DNA of 23,652 bases from Sedimentisphaerales bacterium (GCA_016932895.1 JAFGCA010000658.1:1-23652); one strand, 5' to 3'; numbered from the stretch's first letter, positions 1-8,727 are shown. Notes: a model not told the origin generated them from the letters alone. Translations and numbers: made by a program.

Positions 1-2526
1 AAATGCCTTCGTGTCAGCGGCAAACACAACGACCTCGAAGAAGTCGGCAAGGACACGTACCACCACACGTTCTTCGAGATGCTGGGCAACTGGTCGTTCG
101 GCGACTACTTCAAGGCCGAGGCGATCGAGTGGGCCTGGGAGTTGTTCACGAAGGTCTGGGGCATCGATCCCGACCAGCTCTGGGCGTCGGTCTTTGCCGG
201 CGACGAGAAGGACGGACTGCCCGCCGACGACGAGGCCGCCGGGCTCTGGACGAAAGTCACTCCCATCCCGCCCGAGCGCGTGCTGGGATTCGGCAAGAAG
301 GACAACTTCTGGGAGATGGGCGACGTCGGGCCGTGCGGACCGTGCAGCGAGATCCACATCGACCTCGGCCCGGAAGCTTGCGACATGAAGGGCGTGCCCG
401 GGCATCAGTGCGCCGTCAACGGCGACTGCGCCCGTTATATCGAGCTGTGGAACCTGGTGTTCATCCAGTACAACCGCCAGCCGTCGGGCCAGCTCGTCCC
501 GCTGGCGGCCCACGGCGTGGACACCGGCGCCGGGCTGGAACGCATCGTGGCGGTCCTGCAAGACAAGCACAGCAACTATGACACCGACCTGTTCATGCCG
601 ATCATCCGGCGCACGAGCGAGTTGACCGGACACGCGTACAGCGCCCAACTCGGCAACAAGACCGACAACGCCTTTCGCGTCATCGCCGACCACATCCGCA
701 CGCTCGTCTTCGCCATCACCGACGGGGCCACGCCTTCGAACGACGGGCGGGGCTACGTCATCCGCCGCATCCTGCGCCGGGCGTCGCGTTTCGGGCGGGA
801 GCTCGATATGCGCGAGCCCTTCCTGTACAAGCTGATCCCCGTGGTGATCGACGTCCTGGGCGAGGCTTTCCCGGAGATCAAGGACCGGGCCGAACACGTT
901 TCGACCGTCGTGGAGGCCGAGGAAGCCGGCTTCGGTCGAACGCTCGACCGGGGTCTGGAGATCTTCCGCGGCGCCGCAGACCGCGCGGCCGGGGCCTCAG
1001 CCAAGACCATCCCGGGCGACGATGCATTCCAGCTCTACGACACGTACGGCTTCCCGCTCGACCTGACGCAACTGATGGCCCAGGAGCGCGGCCTGACCGT
1101 CGATACCGACCGCTTCGCCGAACTGATGGACCAGCAGCGCGAGCGCGCGCGAGCCGCCAAGAAGAGCGACGCGTTGCTGGCCAACCTGACCGACAGCGAT
1201 CTGCCGACGACCGACGATCAGCCCAAGTACGACGCCGACACGTGCGAGAGCACGCTGCTGGGCTGGATCGATCCGGACGGCTTCAAGAAGGAAGGGCAGG
1301 TGCCCGCCGGCGGCGAGGTCGGCTTGATCCTCGATAAGACCTGCTTCTACGCTGAGGCGGGCGGCCAGGTGGGCGATTGCGGTGTGGTTACGGCCGACGG
1401 CAGCGAGTTCGTCGTCGAAACCACCATGCGAATCGCCAACTGCGTCGTCCATCGAGGCAGGATCGCCAAAGGCTCCTTCGGCGCCGGGCAGGCGGTGAAG
1501 GTCGTCGTGAGCCGGGACCGCAACGCGACCAAAAAGAACCACACCGCCACGCACTTGCTCCAGTGGGCCCTTCAGGAAGTGCTGGGCAAGTCCGTCTCGC
1601 AGCAGGGCAGCTACGTCGGACCCGAGTACCTCCGGTTCGATTTCACCTATCCCAAGGCCCCCACGCAGAAGGAGCTGGCCCGGGTCGAGGCGCTCGTCCG
1701 CGAGAAAATCGCCTCCGATGCGCCGGTGGCCTGGACGGTCATGCCCAAGGACGAGGCCCAGAAGCTCGGGGCGATGGCCCTGTTCGGCGAGAAGTACGGC
1801 GACGACGTGCGCGTCGTCGCGGTCGGCGCCGGCCGCGAAAGCGACATCAACGAGGCTTTCAGCCGGGAGTTCTGCGGCGGCACGCACGTGGACCGCCTCG
1901 GCTCCATCGGCGGCTTCAAGATCGTCAAGGAAGAGAGCATCTCCGCCGGGGTGCGGCGTATCACCGCCCTGACGGGCGCCGGACTGAACGCCTATCTCGA
2001 AAAGGCCAGTGACGTCGCCGATCAACTCTCGGCCCTGCTGCAAACGCCGACCGAGAAGCTTCTCGAGCGTGTCTCCCAGCTCCTGGAGGACAACAAGAAA
2101 CTGGCCAAGGACCTCAAGAACGCCGCCAAAACGGGCGGACCCGATACCTTGGGCGAGGCGAGAGACTTGCTCGCAGCCGGCGAAAAAATCGGAGAATCCT
2201 CGATTATCGTCGGCCGGCTGTCGTCTACTTCTATAGAGCGCGCCCGCGAAGCGGTGGACATGCTCAAGAAGAAAGCCGGCTCGGCAGCCGTGGCCCTGGG
2301 TTTCGAGGACGACGGCAAGGTGGTCCTGCTGACCGGCGTCACGGACGACCTGATCAAGAAGGGCCTCAAGGCCGGGGACGTGGTCAAGCAGATCGCCCCG
2401 ATCGTCGATGGCGGTGGTGGAGGCCGGCCCCAGATGGCCCAGGCCGGCGGAAAGAATCCCGCCAAGATCGACGAGGCCCTCCGCGAGGCCGCTGAATTGA
2501 TCAAGTCGAAGCTTGCAACGTCCTGA
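1..2526 (+). CDS. alaS: Alanine--tRNA ligase, 5'-truncated by the window edge
   Basis: Charges tRNA-Ala with alanine in the cytoplasm and hydrolyses mischarged Ser/Gly-tRNA-Ala. The reading frame is open from base 1, and its first residues match the class II AlaRS core (KHNDLEEVGKDTYHHTFFEM, then GNWSFGDYF). Compared with E. coli AlaRS, roughly 65 N-terminal residues are missing, all outside the window. The order is the usual one: catalytic core, then the tRNA-recognition region, then the editing domain with both zinc-binding signatures (HTATHLL near 1540-1560 and CGGTH near 1873-1887). A lysine-rich coiled segment and a C-terminal DHHA1-type domain with a Gly-rich GGGGGGRPQMAQAGG stretch follow. 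It ends in TGA at 2524-2526. All key motifs are intact, so the gene should be functional. The internal ATG at 79 is not the true start. Confidence 0.97.
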   Translation, partial: KCLRVSGKHNDLEEVGKDTYHHTFFEMLGNWSFGDYFKAEAIEWAWELFTKVWGIDPDQLWASVFAGDEKDGLPADDEAAGLWTKVTPIPPERVLGFGKKDNFWEMGDVGPCGPCSEIHIDLGPEACDMKGVPGHQCAVNGDCARYIELWNLVFIQYNRQPSGQLVPLAAHGVDTGAGLERIVAVLQDKHSNYDTDLFMPIIRRTSELTGHAYSAQLGNKTDNAFRVIADHIRTLVFAITDGATPSNDGRGYVIRRILRRASRFGRELDMREPFLYKLIPVVIDVLGEAFPEIKDRAEHVSTVVEAEEAGFGRTLDRGLEIFRGAADRAAGASAKTIPGDDAFQLYDTYGFPLDLTQLMAQERGLTVDTDRFAELMDQQRERARAAKKSDALLANLTDSDLPTTDDQPKYDADTCESTLLGWIDPDGFKKEGQVPAGGEVGLILDKTCFYAEAGGQVGDCGVVTADGSEFVVETTMRIANCVVHRGRIAKGSFGAGQAVKVVVSRDRNATKKNHTATHLLQWALQEVLGKSVSQQGSYVGPEYLRFDFTYPKAPTQKELARVEALVREKIASDAPVAWTVMPKDEAQKLGAMALFGEKYGDDVRVVAVGAGRESDINEAFSREFCGGTHVDRLGSIGGFKIVKEESISAGVRRITALTGAGLNAYLEKASDVADQLSALLQTPTEKLLERVSQLLEDNKKLAKDLKNAAKTGGPDTLGEARDLLAAGEKIGESSIIVGRLSSTSIERAREAVDMLKKKAGSAAVALGFEDDGKVVLLTGVTDDLIKKGLKAGDVVKQIAPIVDGGGGGRPQMAQAGGKNPAKIDEALREAAELIKSKLATS

Positions 2527-2594
2527 TCCTTGCGTGTGATGCGCCGTGCGTCATGCGCGGAGGCAACATACGAAATGGGAAACACAGTACGTTC

Positions 2595-3614
2595 ATGATC
2601 GAGTTCCGTTGCCAGCATTGCAGCCAGAAGCTCAGGGTCGCCGAGAGTCACGCGGGGCGAAAGAGCCACTGTCCCCGCTGCAAGGGTGCGCTTATGATCC
2701 CGCCGTCGGCGGCCCGCGATCCGGCGCCCGGACGAGAAACGGATGGGCTTACGCTGATTGACCCGCCGAAGCCGCTTGACGATGCGCCGCCCGACGTTTC
2801 CGATCAACAACAAATCGCCAGGGAGCATGCCGAAGCGCGCCGACAGGAACGGGCTCTGGCCGCATCGCTTGGTATCGAGACGCAACCCGAGTACACCGGC
2901 GAGCGACGATTGCCCGCCCCCATCGACATCCTCCTGTATCCGACCAGCGGCGCCGGCCTGATCGCCGTCGCCGTCATTGGGGGCTTTCCCCTGTTGACGC
3001 ATATCATCGGACGATTGCTCCCCTTCGGCGTGCCGCTGGTAGGCTTGCCCTTCTTCCTGATTGGCTTGGCCATCGGTCTGTATGCGGGCTGGTATTTCGC
3101 CGAGTGCGTCTACGACAGCGCCCGGGGCGGCACCCGCGCACCGGTGGCGTTCGGAGGGCTCGTCGGTTTTCGAGAGATGGCGGCCCGCGTGATGTATCTG
3201 GCGTCCGTCTACATCGTCTACGTCCTGCCCGCCGTCATCTACGGCGGCTTCCTGGGGAGGATCGACGCGATCTTCTGGGGCCTGCTCGCCTGGGCGATTG
3301 TCTTCTTCCCCATAGGCCTGCTGGCGATGGTGATCCTCGATTCGTCCTCCACTCTCAATCCGTTCTTTCTGCTCGTCTCAATCTTCCGCACATTCTTCGG
3401 CTACCTGGGCCTGCTGGTCCTCATGGCGCTCCTGGCCGGTCTGTTCTGGATCATCCCGGGCTACCTCGCGCCACGCCCCGAGGAAGGGGAGCCAATCCCT
3501 CTCTGGCTGTTGGTCCCGGGCCTGCTGATCACGACGTATGTCCCCTTCGTCTTCGCGCACGTCCTCGGGCGGTTCTACTGGCGACATACAGACCGACTCG
3601 ACTGGGGATTGTAG
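2595..3614 (+). CDS. Zinc-ribbon protein with multiple transmembrane segments, function unknown
   Basis: A protein of about 339 residues that starts with a short zinc ribbon (C6-x2-C9 and C26-x2-C29 in FRCQHCSQKLRV...HCPRCKG). A charged, Pro-rich linker follows to about residue 100. The rest is hydrophobic, with about six or seven predicted membrane helices, e.g. GAGLIAVAVIGGFPLLTHII, FFLIGLAIGLYAGWYF, VYIVYVLPAVIYGGF and LLVLMALLAGLFWIIPGYL. Short N-terminal ribbons starting MIEFRC.. ahead of membrane domains are common in planctomycete proteins, which is why ATG 2595 is preferred over the in-frame ATG 2553. A GGAGG at 2559-2563 is too far from 2595 (about 31 nt) to decide the start. It lies just after alaS in the same direction and may be co-transcribed. 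No enzymatic motif was recognised. A role in membrane or envelope organisation is only a guess. Confidence 0.8.
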   Translation: MIEFRCQHCSQKLRVAESHAGRKSHCPRCKGALMIPPSAARDPAPGRETDGLTLIDPPKPLDDAPPDVSDQQQIAREHAEARRQERALAASLGIETQPEYTGERRLPAPIDILLYPTSGAGLIAVAVIGGFPLLTHIIGRLLPFGVPLVGLPFFLIGLAIGLYAGWYFAECVYDSARGGTRAPVAFGGLVGFREMAARVMYLASVYIVYVLPAVIYGGFLGRIDAIFWGLLAWAIVFFPIGLLAMVILDSSSTLNPFFLLVSIFRTFFGYLGLLVLMALLAGLFWIIPGYLAPRPEEGEPIPLWLLVPGLLITTYVPFVFAHVLGRFYWRHTDRLDWGL

Positions 3615-3620
3615 CCCATC

Positions 3621-3767
3621 TACTACCGCATTTCGCAAATTCCGCGACTATGCGGGAGGAGATTGCTTCGTCGCTACGCTCGTCGCAATGACATATACAG
3701 ATTCCCCCTGTCATTGCGAGCGAAGCGAAGCAATCTACAGTCGCACGATTTATGAAATGCGGTACTA
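3621..3767. repeat. Long imperfect palindrome (MITE-like) carrying two inverted TGTCATTGC-type repeats
   Basis: The left arm (3621-3693) and right arm (3709-3767) are reverse-complementary in blocks. These are an outer block around TACCGCATTTC (3623-3634 against 3754-3764), then AAAT, GCGACT, and an inner block AGATTGCTTCG..CGCAATGACA (3660-3693 against 3709-3736). The centre is about 15 nt (3694-3708). Each inner block is itself a short hairpin with ATTGC and GCAAT ends. The right end overlaps the hisD stop codon (3765-3767 on the plus strand), and the left end begins 6 nt after the stop of the zinc-ribbon gene. It sits exactly between two convergent genes and could act as a bidirectional terminator. 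Its end-to-end palindromic form also suits a non-autonomous mobile element. Confidence 0.8.
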
Positions 3768-5090
3768 CTGCTGTCGACGGATATCGACGCTGCGAGCGTG
3801 GGCGTCGAGGCCCTCGATCTGTGCCAGGCGAACGATGTCGTCGGCCGCGGCGGCGAACTGCTCGGCGCTGTATTCGATGAGGCTGATGGACTTGACGAAG
3901 TCGTTGCTGGTCAGCGCGCTGGAGAAGGTCGCACGGGCGCCGGTCGGGAGGGTGTGACTGGGGCCGGCCCAGTAGTCCCCGACCGCTACAGGCGTGTGCG
4001 GCCCGATGAAGATCGCGCCGGCGTTACGAATCTGCTCAGCGACCTCTCGGCTTCTGTCGCCGCACTGGATCTCCAAATGTTCCGAGGCGAACTCGTCGGC
4101 CAGCTCGATCGCGGTCTGTATGTCCTTGACGACGATGATGCGGCTGAACCGCCGCAGAGACTCGGCCGCCTCGGCGCCGCGCGGCAGCACGTTCAACTGC
4201 GCCGTCAACTGTTCCAGAATGGCGCGGGCCAGCGGCTCCGAATCGGTCGCCACGATCGCGCTGCTGTCGGCGGCGTGTTCGGCCTGGCTGAGCATATCGG
4301 CGGCCACCCATGCCGGGTTCGCCTCGGCGCCGGCGATGATGAACACCTCGCTCGGGCCCGCGATCGAATCGATCCCGACGCAATCGCCCGCCACGTTGTT
4401 CTTGGCCGCCTGGACCCAGGAGTTTCCGGGCCCGACGATCTTGTCCACCTTGGCGATGGTCTGCGTCCCGTAGGCCAGCGCCCCGACGGCCTGCACGCCG
4501 CCGATGCGGTAGACCTCCTCCACACCCAGCTCGTGACAAACGCCCAGGATCACCGGATGGATGCTCCCTTCGCAGCGCGGAGGCGAGACGACGGCAATTT
4601 CCTTCACGCCCGCGACTTGCGCCGGAACCACGGTCATAATCACGGTCGAGGGCAGCGGCGCCGCCGCACCGGGCACGCAGACGCCGGTGCGTCGAATCGG
4701 CGTGTACTTGATCCCCGTTCCCGCCGAGAACTGCGATTGATTGCCGATGAAGATCTTCGATTGATACGAGCGGACGTTGTCGATTGCCTTTCGCAGTGCG
4801 GCCAGTAACTCCGCGTCCATCGCTGCGTGGGCGCGGGCCGGCTCGTCGGCACCGATGCGGAACCGCCCCGGCTCGATATCGACGCCGTCGAACTTCTTCG
4901 TGTACTCGGCCACAGCCGTATCGCCCCGCTCGGCGACGTCACAGAGAATCGCCGCAACCGTGCGATTCTGCTCGCTGTCGTAACCCGCCATGCGCGCCGC
5001 CTGCAGCATCTCCGAGCGCAGCTTCGCAAGGCCCGACTCGAAATCAGGACTCGACGAGAGTAGGAGAAGATCGTTCAGTTCGGCGCTCAT
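3765..5090 (-). CDS. hisD: Histidinol dehydrogenase
   Basis: Catalyses the last two steps of histidine biosynthesis, the NAD-dependent oxidation of L-histidinol to L-histidine via histidinaldehyde, in the cytoplasm. The 441-residue length is normal for HisD. The zinc ligands and catalytic residues are all present: Gln269 and His272 in SQAEHAADS, Glu337-His338 in SEHLEIQ, Asp372 in VGDYWAGPSH, and His431 in GLDAHARS near the C-terminus. The conserved VPGAAAPLPST and KIVGPGNSWVQ segments are also visible. The start chosen is ATG at 5090. A TTG lies immediately before it (5093). There is no clear Shine-Dalgarno sequence. It is the last gene of a minus-strand run behind aconitase, a LOG protein and a small secreted protein. 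No other his gene is in the window. Its stop codon lies inside the arm of the 3621-3767 palindrome. Confidence 0.96.
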   Translation of the reverse strand: MSAELNDLLLLSSSPDFESGLAKLRSEMLQAARMAGYDSEQNRTVAAILCDVAERGDTAVAEYTKKFDGVDIEPGRFRIGADEPARAHAAMDAELLAALRKAIDNVRSYQSKIFIGNQSQFSAGTGIKYTPIRRTGVCVPGAAAPLPSTVIMTVVPAQVAGVKEIAVVSPPRCEGSIHPVILGVCHELGVEEVYRIGGVQAVGALAYGTQTIAKVDKIVGPGNSWVQAAKNNVAGDCVGIDSIAGPSEVFIIAGAEANPAWVAADMLSQAEHAADSSAIVATDSEPLARAILEQLTAQLNVLPRGAEAAESLRRFSRIIVVKDIQTAIELADEFASEHLEIQCGDRSREVAEQIRNAGAIFIGPHTPVAVGDYWAGPSHTLPTGARATFSSALTSNDFVKSISLIEYSAEQFAAAADDIVRLAQIEGLDAHARSVDIRRQQ

Positions 5091-5147
5091 CAAGAATCAA
5101 ACACCCAATATCAAGAAGAAAAATGGCGGCATCGCCGTGCGCCGCGC

Positions 5148-5978
5148 CTACGGGCTGAAATTCCCGTGGCTGTACACGCGTATGGCCCGTTGCAGCAGGA
5201 GGTATTTCTTGCCCTTGAACTCGGTGACCAGCCCGACGATGTTGAAGCGGATGGGCTCGTTGGCGGCCTCCTGTCTCTGCAACACCTGCTCCAGCGTCTT
5301 GCAGGGAAGCAGCTTGTAGTAGACCTCGCCGACGTTCCAGCCGAAGCCGTAGGGAAGAAACACGGGACGGTGGTTGGAGGCGGTGATCACGCCGACCCAG
5401 TTCACCATGACGCGGCCGAGCTTCTTTCGTTGCGCCGCTGTATTGGGGTCCGTCGGCGTCCCGCGCCGTACCGCGGGCGCCGCTCGGCCCTGGAGCTTTT
5501 CCAGGACGTCCGGGGGGATCGCCAGCTCGGCACCGGAACGTTCGGCGCCCTGCATCTCCTCGGGCACCGCCGGCCGGTTCGGTTCGGCTTCGTCGCTCTT
5601 GAGCTTGCTCAGCGGCAGGTAGTACGACGGAAACAGAAAGTTCTGCCTTTTGAAGCGCGTCACCGTGGCGGTGAGCCGGTACGTCGAATCCAGCCGGTCG
5701 TTGACGTCGGCGATCAAGGTCTCCAGACGTACCGACGGCAACAGCTCGAACCGCGTTCCGGCCGCGATTGTGCCTTCCACGCTGTTGGCGTCTGCGTTTA
5801 GCTCGAAATGCCAGGTGTCGTTCGCGTCGGGGCCGATGAGGGTCCCATCGACGCTTTCGAGCACGATCCCTTCGCGCAGGACCTTCGGCTCTCCTCGCCG
5901 CGCGGCAACGCCGGCGGAAGCGAGCAACAACACCGCGATTGCGGCGCTCGTCACCAATCGAATCGGTTTCGTTTTCAC
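5148..5978 (-). CDS. Secreted or periplasmic protein of unknown function
   Basis: 276 residues with a clear signal peptide (Lys/Arg start, then SAAIAVLLLASAGVAA). The mature part contains a beta-rich segment (residues ~30-120: IVLESVDGTLIGPD, RFELLPSVRLETLIADV), a hydrophilic Pro/Glu/Arg-rich linker (~125-180), and a C-terminal domain (VMVNWVGVITASNHRPVFLPYGFGW ... FNIVGLVTEFKGKKYLLLQRA). The start is GTG 5978, supported by GAGG about 8 nt upstream. It begins 15 nt after the LOG gene stops and ends 57 nt before hisD, so it is probably part of the same transcript. The C-terminal half resembles uncharacterised planctomycete secreted proteins in style, but no named domain was recognised and no function is assigned. 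Confidence 0.85.
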   Translation of the reverse strand: MKTKPIRLVTSAAIAVLLLASAGVAARRGEPKVLREGIVLESVDGTLIGPDANDTWHFELNADANSVEGTIAAGTRFELLPSVRLETLIADVNDRLDSTYRLTATVTRFKRQNFLFPSYYLPLSKLKSDEAEPNRPAVPEEMQGAERSGAELAIPPDVLEKLQGRAAPAVRRGTPTDPNTAAQRKKLGRVMVNWVGVITASNHRPVFLPYGFGWNVGEVYYKLLPCKTLEQVLQRQEAANEPIRFNIVGLVTEFKGKKYLLLQRAIRVYSHGNFSP

Positions 5979-5993
5979 GCGGGCCGCCTCAAC

Positions 5994-6521
5994 TCACATT
6001 CCCAGATTCTCTTTGATTCGCTGGACCACCTGTTCCGGCCCCTCGGCCCAGACAACGCTCTCGGAACACCGCGGGTCGTCGGTCGCAACCAGATCGACCA
6101 GCGGCTTCCAGAAATCACCCACTAAGATAATCGGTTTGCCCCGGTCGAGGAAGCCTTTGTTTTCCAGCTCCCACACCGTCGCCAATTCCAGCAGCGTGCC
6201 GGTCCCGCCGGGCAGAACGACGTAGGCGTCTCCGGCCTTGATGAGGTTCTTGAGCCGTTCTTCGAGCGTCTCCGTCCGGACTTCGCGGGTCACGTACTTG
6301 TTGGCGCTGCCGCCGAACGCCGAGCACGTTACGCCGACGACGGTTCCGCCCGCCTCGGCGGCGCCTTTGGCGCTGGCCCGCATGGTGCCGCCGTACCCCC
6401 CGTTGGCGACGATAAAGCCGGCTTGGGCCAGCGCGCGACCCACCCCTTCAGCCAGGATGTAGGCGGGCTCGCCTTCCCGGGCCCGGCCCGTTCCGAATAC
6501 GCAGACCATTTTCTTAGTCAT
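5994..6521 (-). CDS. LOG-family (lysine decarboxylase-like / TIGR00725-type) protein
   Basis: 175 residues with a Rossmann-like nucleotide-binding fold of the LOG superfamily. The signature PGGTGTLLE is at residues 104-112 and an upstream GGYGGTM at 41-47. Characterised relatives cleave nucleoside 5'-monophosphates (phosphoribohydrolases that release free cytokinin or base), but the short stand-alone bacterial branch is largely uncharacterised. A generic nucleotide phosphoribohydrolase is therefore the best call. Despite old database labels, it should not be taken as a lysine decarboxylase. Its ATG overlaps the stop of the aconitase gene by 8 nt (ATGACTAA), which implies translational coupling. 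The secreted-protein gene follows after 15 nt. Confidence 0.88.
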   Translation of the reverse strand: MTKKMVCVFGTGRAREGEPAYILAEGVGRALAQAGFIVANGGYGGTMRASAKGAAEAGGTVVGVTCSAFGGSANKYVTREVRTETLEERLKNLIKAGDAYVVLPGGTGTLLELATVWELENKGFLDRGKPIILVGDFWKPLVDLVATDDPRCSESVVWAEGPEQVVQRIKENLGM

Positions 6522-8487
6522 GGGCCTTCCTGCGCGTGTAGTTCAACAGGCCCGCCGAGAGCAAGATATCGCGGTCCCGCTTCGACAGCTCCAGCTTGCC
6601 GGTGAATTCGAGCGAGCCGTCGGCCTTGCGGATCGTGACGCGGTCGCTGTTTCGAATCGCTTCGAGCAGGCCGTCGATGACCAGCTCGTCGCCGGCCTCG
6701 ATCTTGTCGTAGTCAGCCGGGTCGGAGAACTGGATCGGCACGATGCAGAAGTTGATCAGGTTCGCCCGGTGGATGCGCTCGATGGTCTTGGCGATCACCG
6801 CGCGGATGCCGAGGTACATCGGGCACAGGGCCGCGTGCTCGCGCGAGGAGCCCTGCCCGTAGCTTTCGGAGGCGACGATGATACCGGCGACGTTCTTGCC
6901 TTTGAGTTCAAGGGCCCGCTCGGCGAACGTCGGCTCGCCCGGCTCATTGAAGCAGTTGAACACCACCTTGGCGTACTCGGGGACATTCGAGCGGAGTTTC
7001 AGGAACGTCCCGGCCGGCATGATGTGGTCGGTCGTGATCTTGTCGCCGCACTTGAGCAGGACCTTCCCAGCCAGCTTCTCGGGCAGCGCCGGGGGCGTCT
7101 CGGGAACCACGATGGTCGGGCCGCGCAGGGCCTCGGCTTTCTCCGCCTCTTCCTTGCCCAGCGGCGCTTCGATCATGCTGTCGTCGATATGGAACTGCGC
7201 GGGCATTTCAATGTGCGGATAGTCGATACCCTGCTTTGCCGAGAGGTCGCGCGGGTCGGTGATGCAGCCGGTCAGGCCGGCGGCGACCGCCGTTTCTGGG
7301 CTAACCAGGTAGACCTGATCGCCTTTGACACCGCTGCGGCCGGCGAAGTTGCGGTTAAAGGTGCGCAGGCTCACGGTCCCGTTGGCGGGCGAGAAGCCCT
7401 GCCCGATGCACGGTCCGCAGCCGGATTCGAGGATCCGCGCCCCGGCCGAGATCAGATCGGCCAGCGCGCCGTTCGCGGCCAGCATGTTGAGCACTTCCCG
7501 GCTGCCCGGCGCGATGGCGAATTCCACCATCGGGTCGATCCGCCGGCCCTTGAGTACCTGCGCGACCATCATCAGGTCGGCGTAACTGGAGTTCGTGCAA
7601 CTGCCGACCGCGATCTGATTGATCTTCGTGCCCACGATGTCGCCGATGGTCTTGACGTTGTCGGGCGAGGAGGGACAAGCCGCCATCGGTTCGAGCTGCG
7701 AGAGGTCGATCTCGATGACCCGGTCGTACTCCGCGTCCCCGTCAGCGGCCAGCGGCTGGTAATCCGCCTCCCGCTGCTGGGCGGCCAGGAACAGACGCGT
7801 CTGCTCGTCGCTGGGAAACACGCTCGTCGTCACGCCCAACTCGGCGCCCATGTTGGTGATCGTCGCCCGTTGCGGAACGGTCAAGGTCTCGACGCCGTCG
7901 CCGAAGTACTCGACCACCCAGCCGACGTTGCCCTTGGTGCTGAGAATGCTGAGCAGCTTGAGGATGACGTCCTTGGCCGCAACCCAGTCGGGCAGCTTAC
8001 CGGTGAGCTTGACGCCGAGGACCTTCGGACACTTCAGGTAGAACGGCCCGCCCGCCATGGCTACCGCCACGTCGAGCCCGCCAGCGCCGATGGCGATCAT
8101 GCCGATGCCGCCACCGGTGGGCGTGTGCGAGTCGCTGCCTAAGAGCGTCGCGCCGGGCTTGCCGAACCGCTCCAAGTGCACTTGGTGGCAGATCCCGTTG
8201 CCCGCCCGCGAGTGGTAGACGCCGCTGCGGGCCGCAACCGTCTGGAGATACAGATGGTCGTTGTGGTTCTCGGGGCCGAAACCCGCCATGTTGTGGTCGA
8301 TGTAGCTGACGGAAAGATCGGTCTTGACCGCACCGACGCCCATCGACTCGTACAGCAGAAACGCCGTCGTGCCCGTGGCGTCCTGCGTCAGCGTCTGATC
8401 GATCCGTATCGCAATCGCCTCCCCCGCCGAAAGCCGCCCTTCGACCAGATGCGACCCCAATATCTTGTAAGCCAGCGTCGTACTCAA
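6514..8487 (-). CDS. acn: Aconitate hydratase (short bacterial type)
   Basis: Interconverts citrate and isocitrate in the TCA cycle using a [4Fe-4S] cluster. The 657-residue protein has the aconitase/IPM isomerase layout: an N-terminal catalytic part with GSDSHTPTGGG (~residue 117), cluster cysteines at about 297 (GSCTNSSYADL), 357 and 360 (ESGCGPCIGQG), then a C-terminal swivel domain with KITTDHIMPAG and the substrate-binding SYGQGSSREHAAL loop. Its length is nearer to the 640-660 aa branch than to the ~890 aa AcnA. The start chosen is TTG 8487 (MSTTLAYKIL), because AGGAG at 8500-8496 lies 8 nt upstream. An upstream in-frame GTG/ATG extension lacks homology-like sequence. It is the first gene of a coupled minus-strand run. 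The leader is strikingly G/T rich (see separate entry). Confidence 0.96.
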   Translation of the reverse strand: MSTTLAYKILGSHLVEGRLSAGEAIAIRIDQTLTQDATGTTAFLLYESMGVGAVKTDLSVSYIDHNMAGFGPENHNDHLYLQTVAARSGVYHSRAGNGICHQVHLERFGKPGATLLGSDSHTPTGGGIGMIAIGAGGLDVAVAMAGGPFYLKCPKVLGVKLTGKLPDWVAAKDVILKLLSILSTKGNVGWVVEYFGDGVETLTVPQRATITNMGAELGVTTSVFPSDEQTRLFLAAQQREADYQPLAADGDAEYDRVIEIDLSQLEPMAACPSSPDNVKTIGDIVGTKINQIAVGSCTNSSYADLMMVAQVLKGRRIDPMVEFAIAPGSREVLNMLAANGALADLISAGARILESGCGPCIGQGFSPANGTVSLRTFNRNFAGRSGVKGDQVYLVSPETAVAAGLTGCITDPRDLSAKQGIDYPHIEMPAQFHIDDSMIEAPLGKEEAEKAEALRGPTIVVPETPPALPEKLAGKVLLKCGDKITTDHIMPAGTFLKLRSNVPEYAKVVFNCFNEPGEPTFAERALELKGKNVAGIIVASESYGQGSSREHAALCPMYLGIRAVIAKTIERIHRANLINFCIVPIQFSDPADYDKIEAGDELVIDGLLEAIRNSDRVTIRKADGSLEFTGKLELSKRDRDILLSAGLLNYTRRKAHD

Positions 8488-8494
8488 TTCCGAT

Positions 8495-8560
8495 ACTCCT
8501 AACCCAATCCAAAACCCACACCATACCAAAATCCCCCCCCCAACACAAACCCCTCTCGCG
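8495..8560 (-). promoter_or_regulatory. G/T-rich leader of the aconitase gene with a G9 tract
   Basis: Read on the minus strand, the 60-odd bases before the aconitase start are almost only G and T. They include GGGG, a run of nine G (plus-strand C at 8533-8541) and two further GGG tracts, ending in the AGGAG ribosome-binding site. A TG-G-TATGGT extended -10-like match (about 8530-8522) has no convincing -35. Four G tracts could form a G-quadruplex in mRNA or DNA. That is inferred from pattern only. Confidence 0.35.
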
Positions 8561-8699
8561 AGCAGTCAATCCTCCGCCACCATCCCTCGCCTGTCCACCC
8601 GAAATCGGCACAAGCCCTCTTTCGCACCGGGAGTTGACCGGCTATACTGTTTCCGCGATAGCGCCAAATGATACGAGATCGACGCAACCGACGCGATTG

Positions 8700-8727
8700 T
8701 GTCATCCTGAGCGCCAGCGAAGGATCT
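8700..8727 (+). repeat. Hairpin repeat copy, TGTCATCCTGA type
   Basis: Starts TGTCATCCTGAGCG and ends GCGAAGGATCT. ATCCT and AGGAT can pair around a purine-rich loop of about 12 nt. Same orientation as the copies at 9905 and 10293. It lies about 160 nt before the SIR2-like gene. The remaining intergenic stretch 8561-8884 shows no other feature I can support. Confidence 0.8.

Noticed and set aside
997..2043. Long minus-strand open frame opposite alaS
   Set aside because: High G+C leaves long antisense frames open. alaS on the plus strand is unmistakable, and the antisense product has no motif and a skewed Ala/Gly/Arg/Val composition.
8634..8648. TTGACC followed by TATACT as a promoter
   Set aside because: The two boxes are only 3 nt apart, so they cannot serve as one -35/-10 pair.
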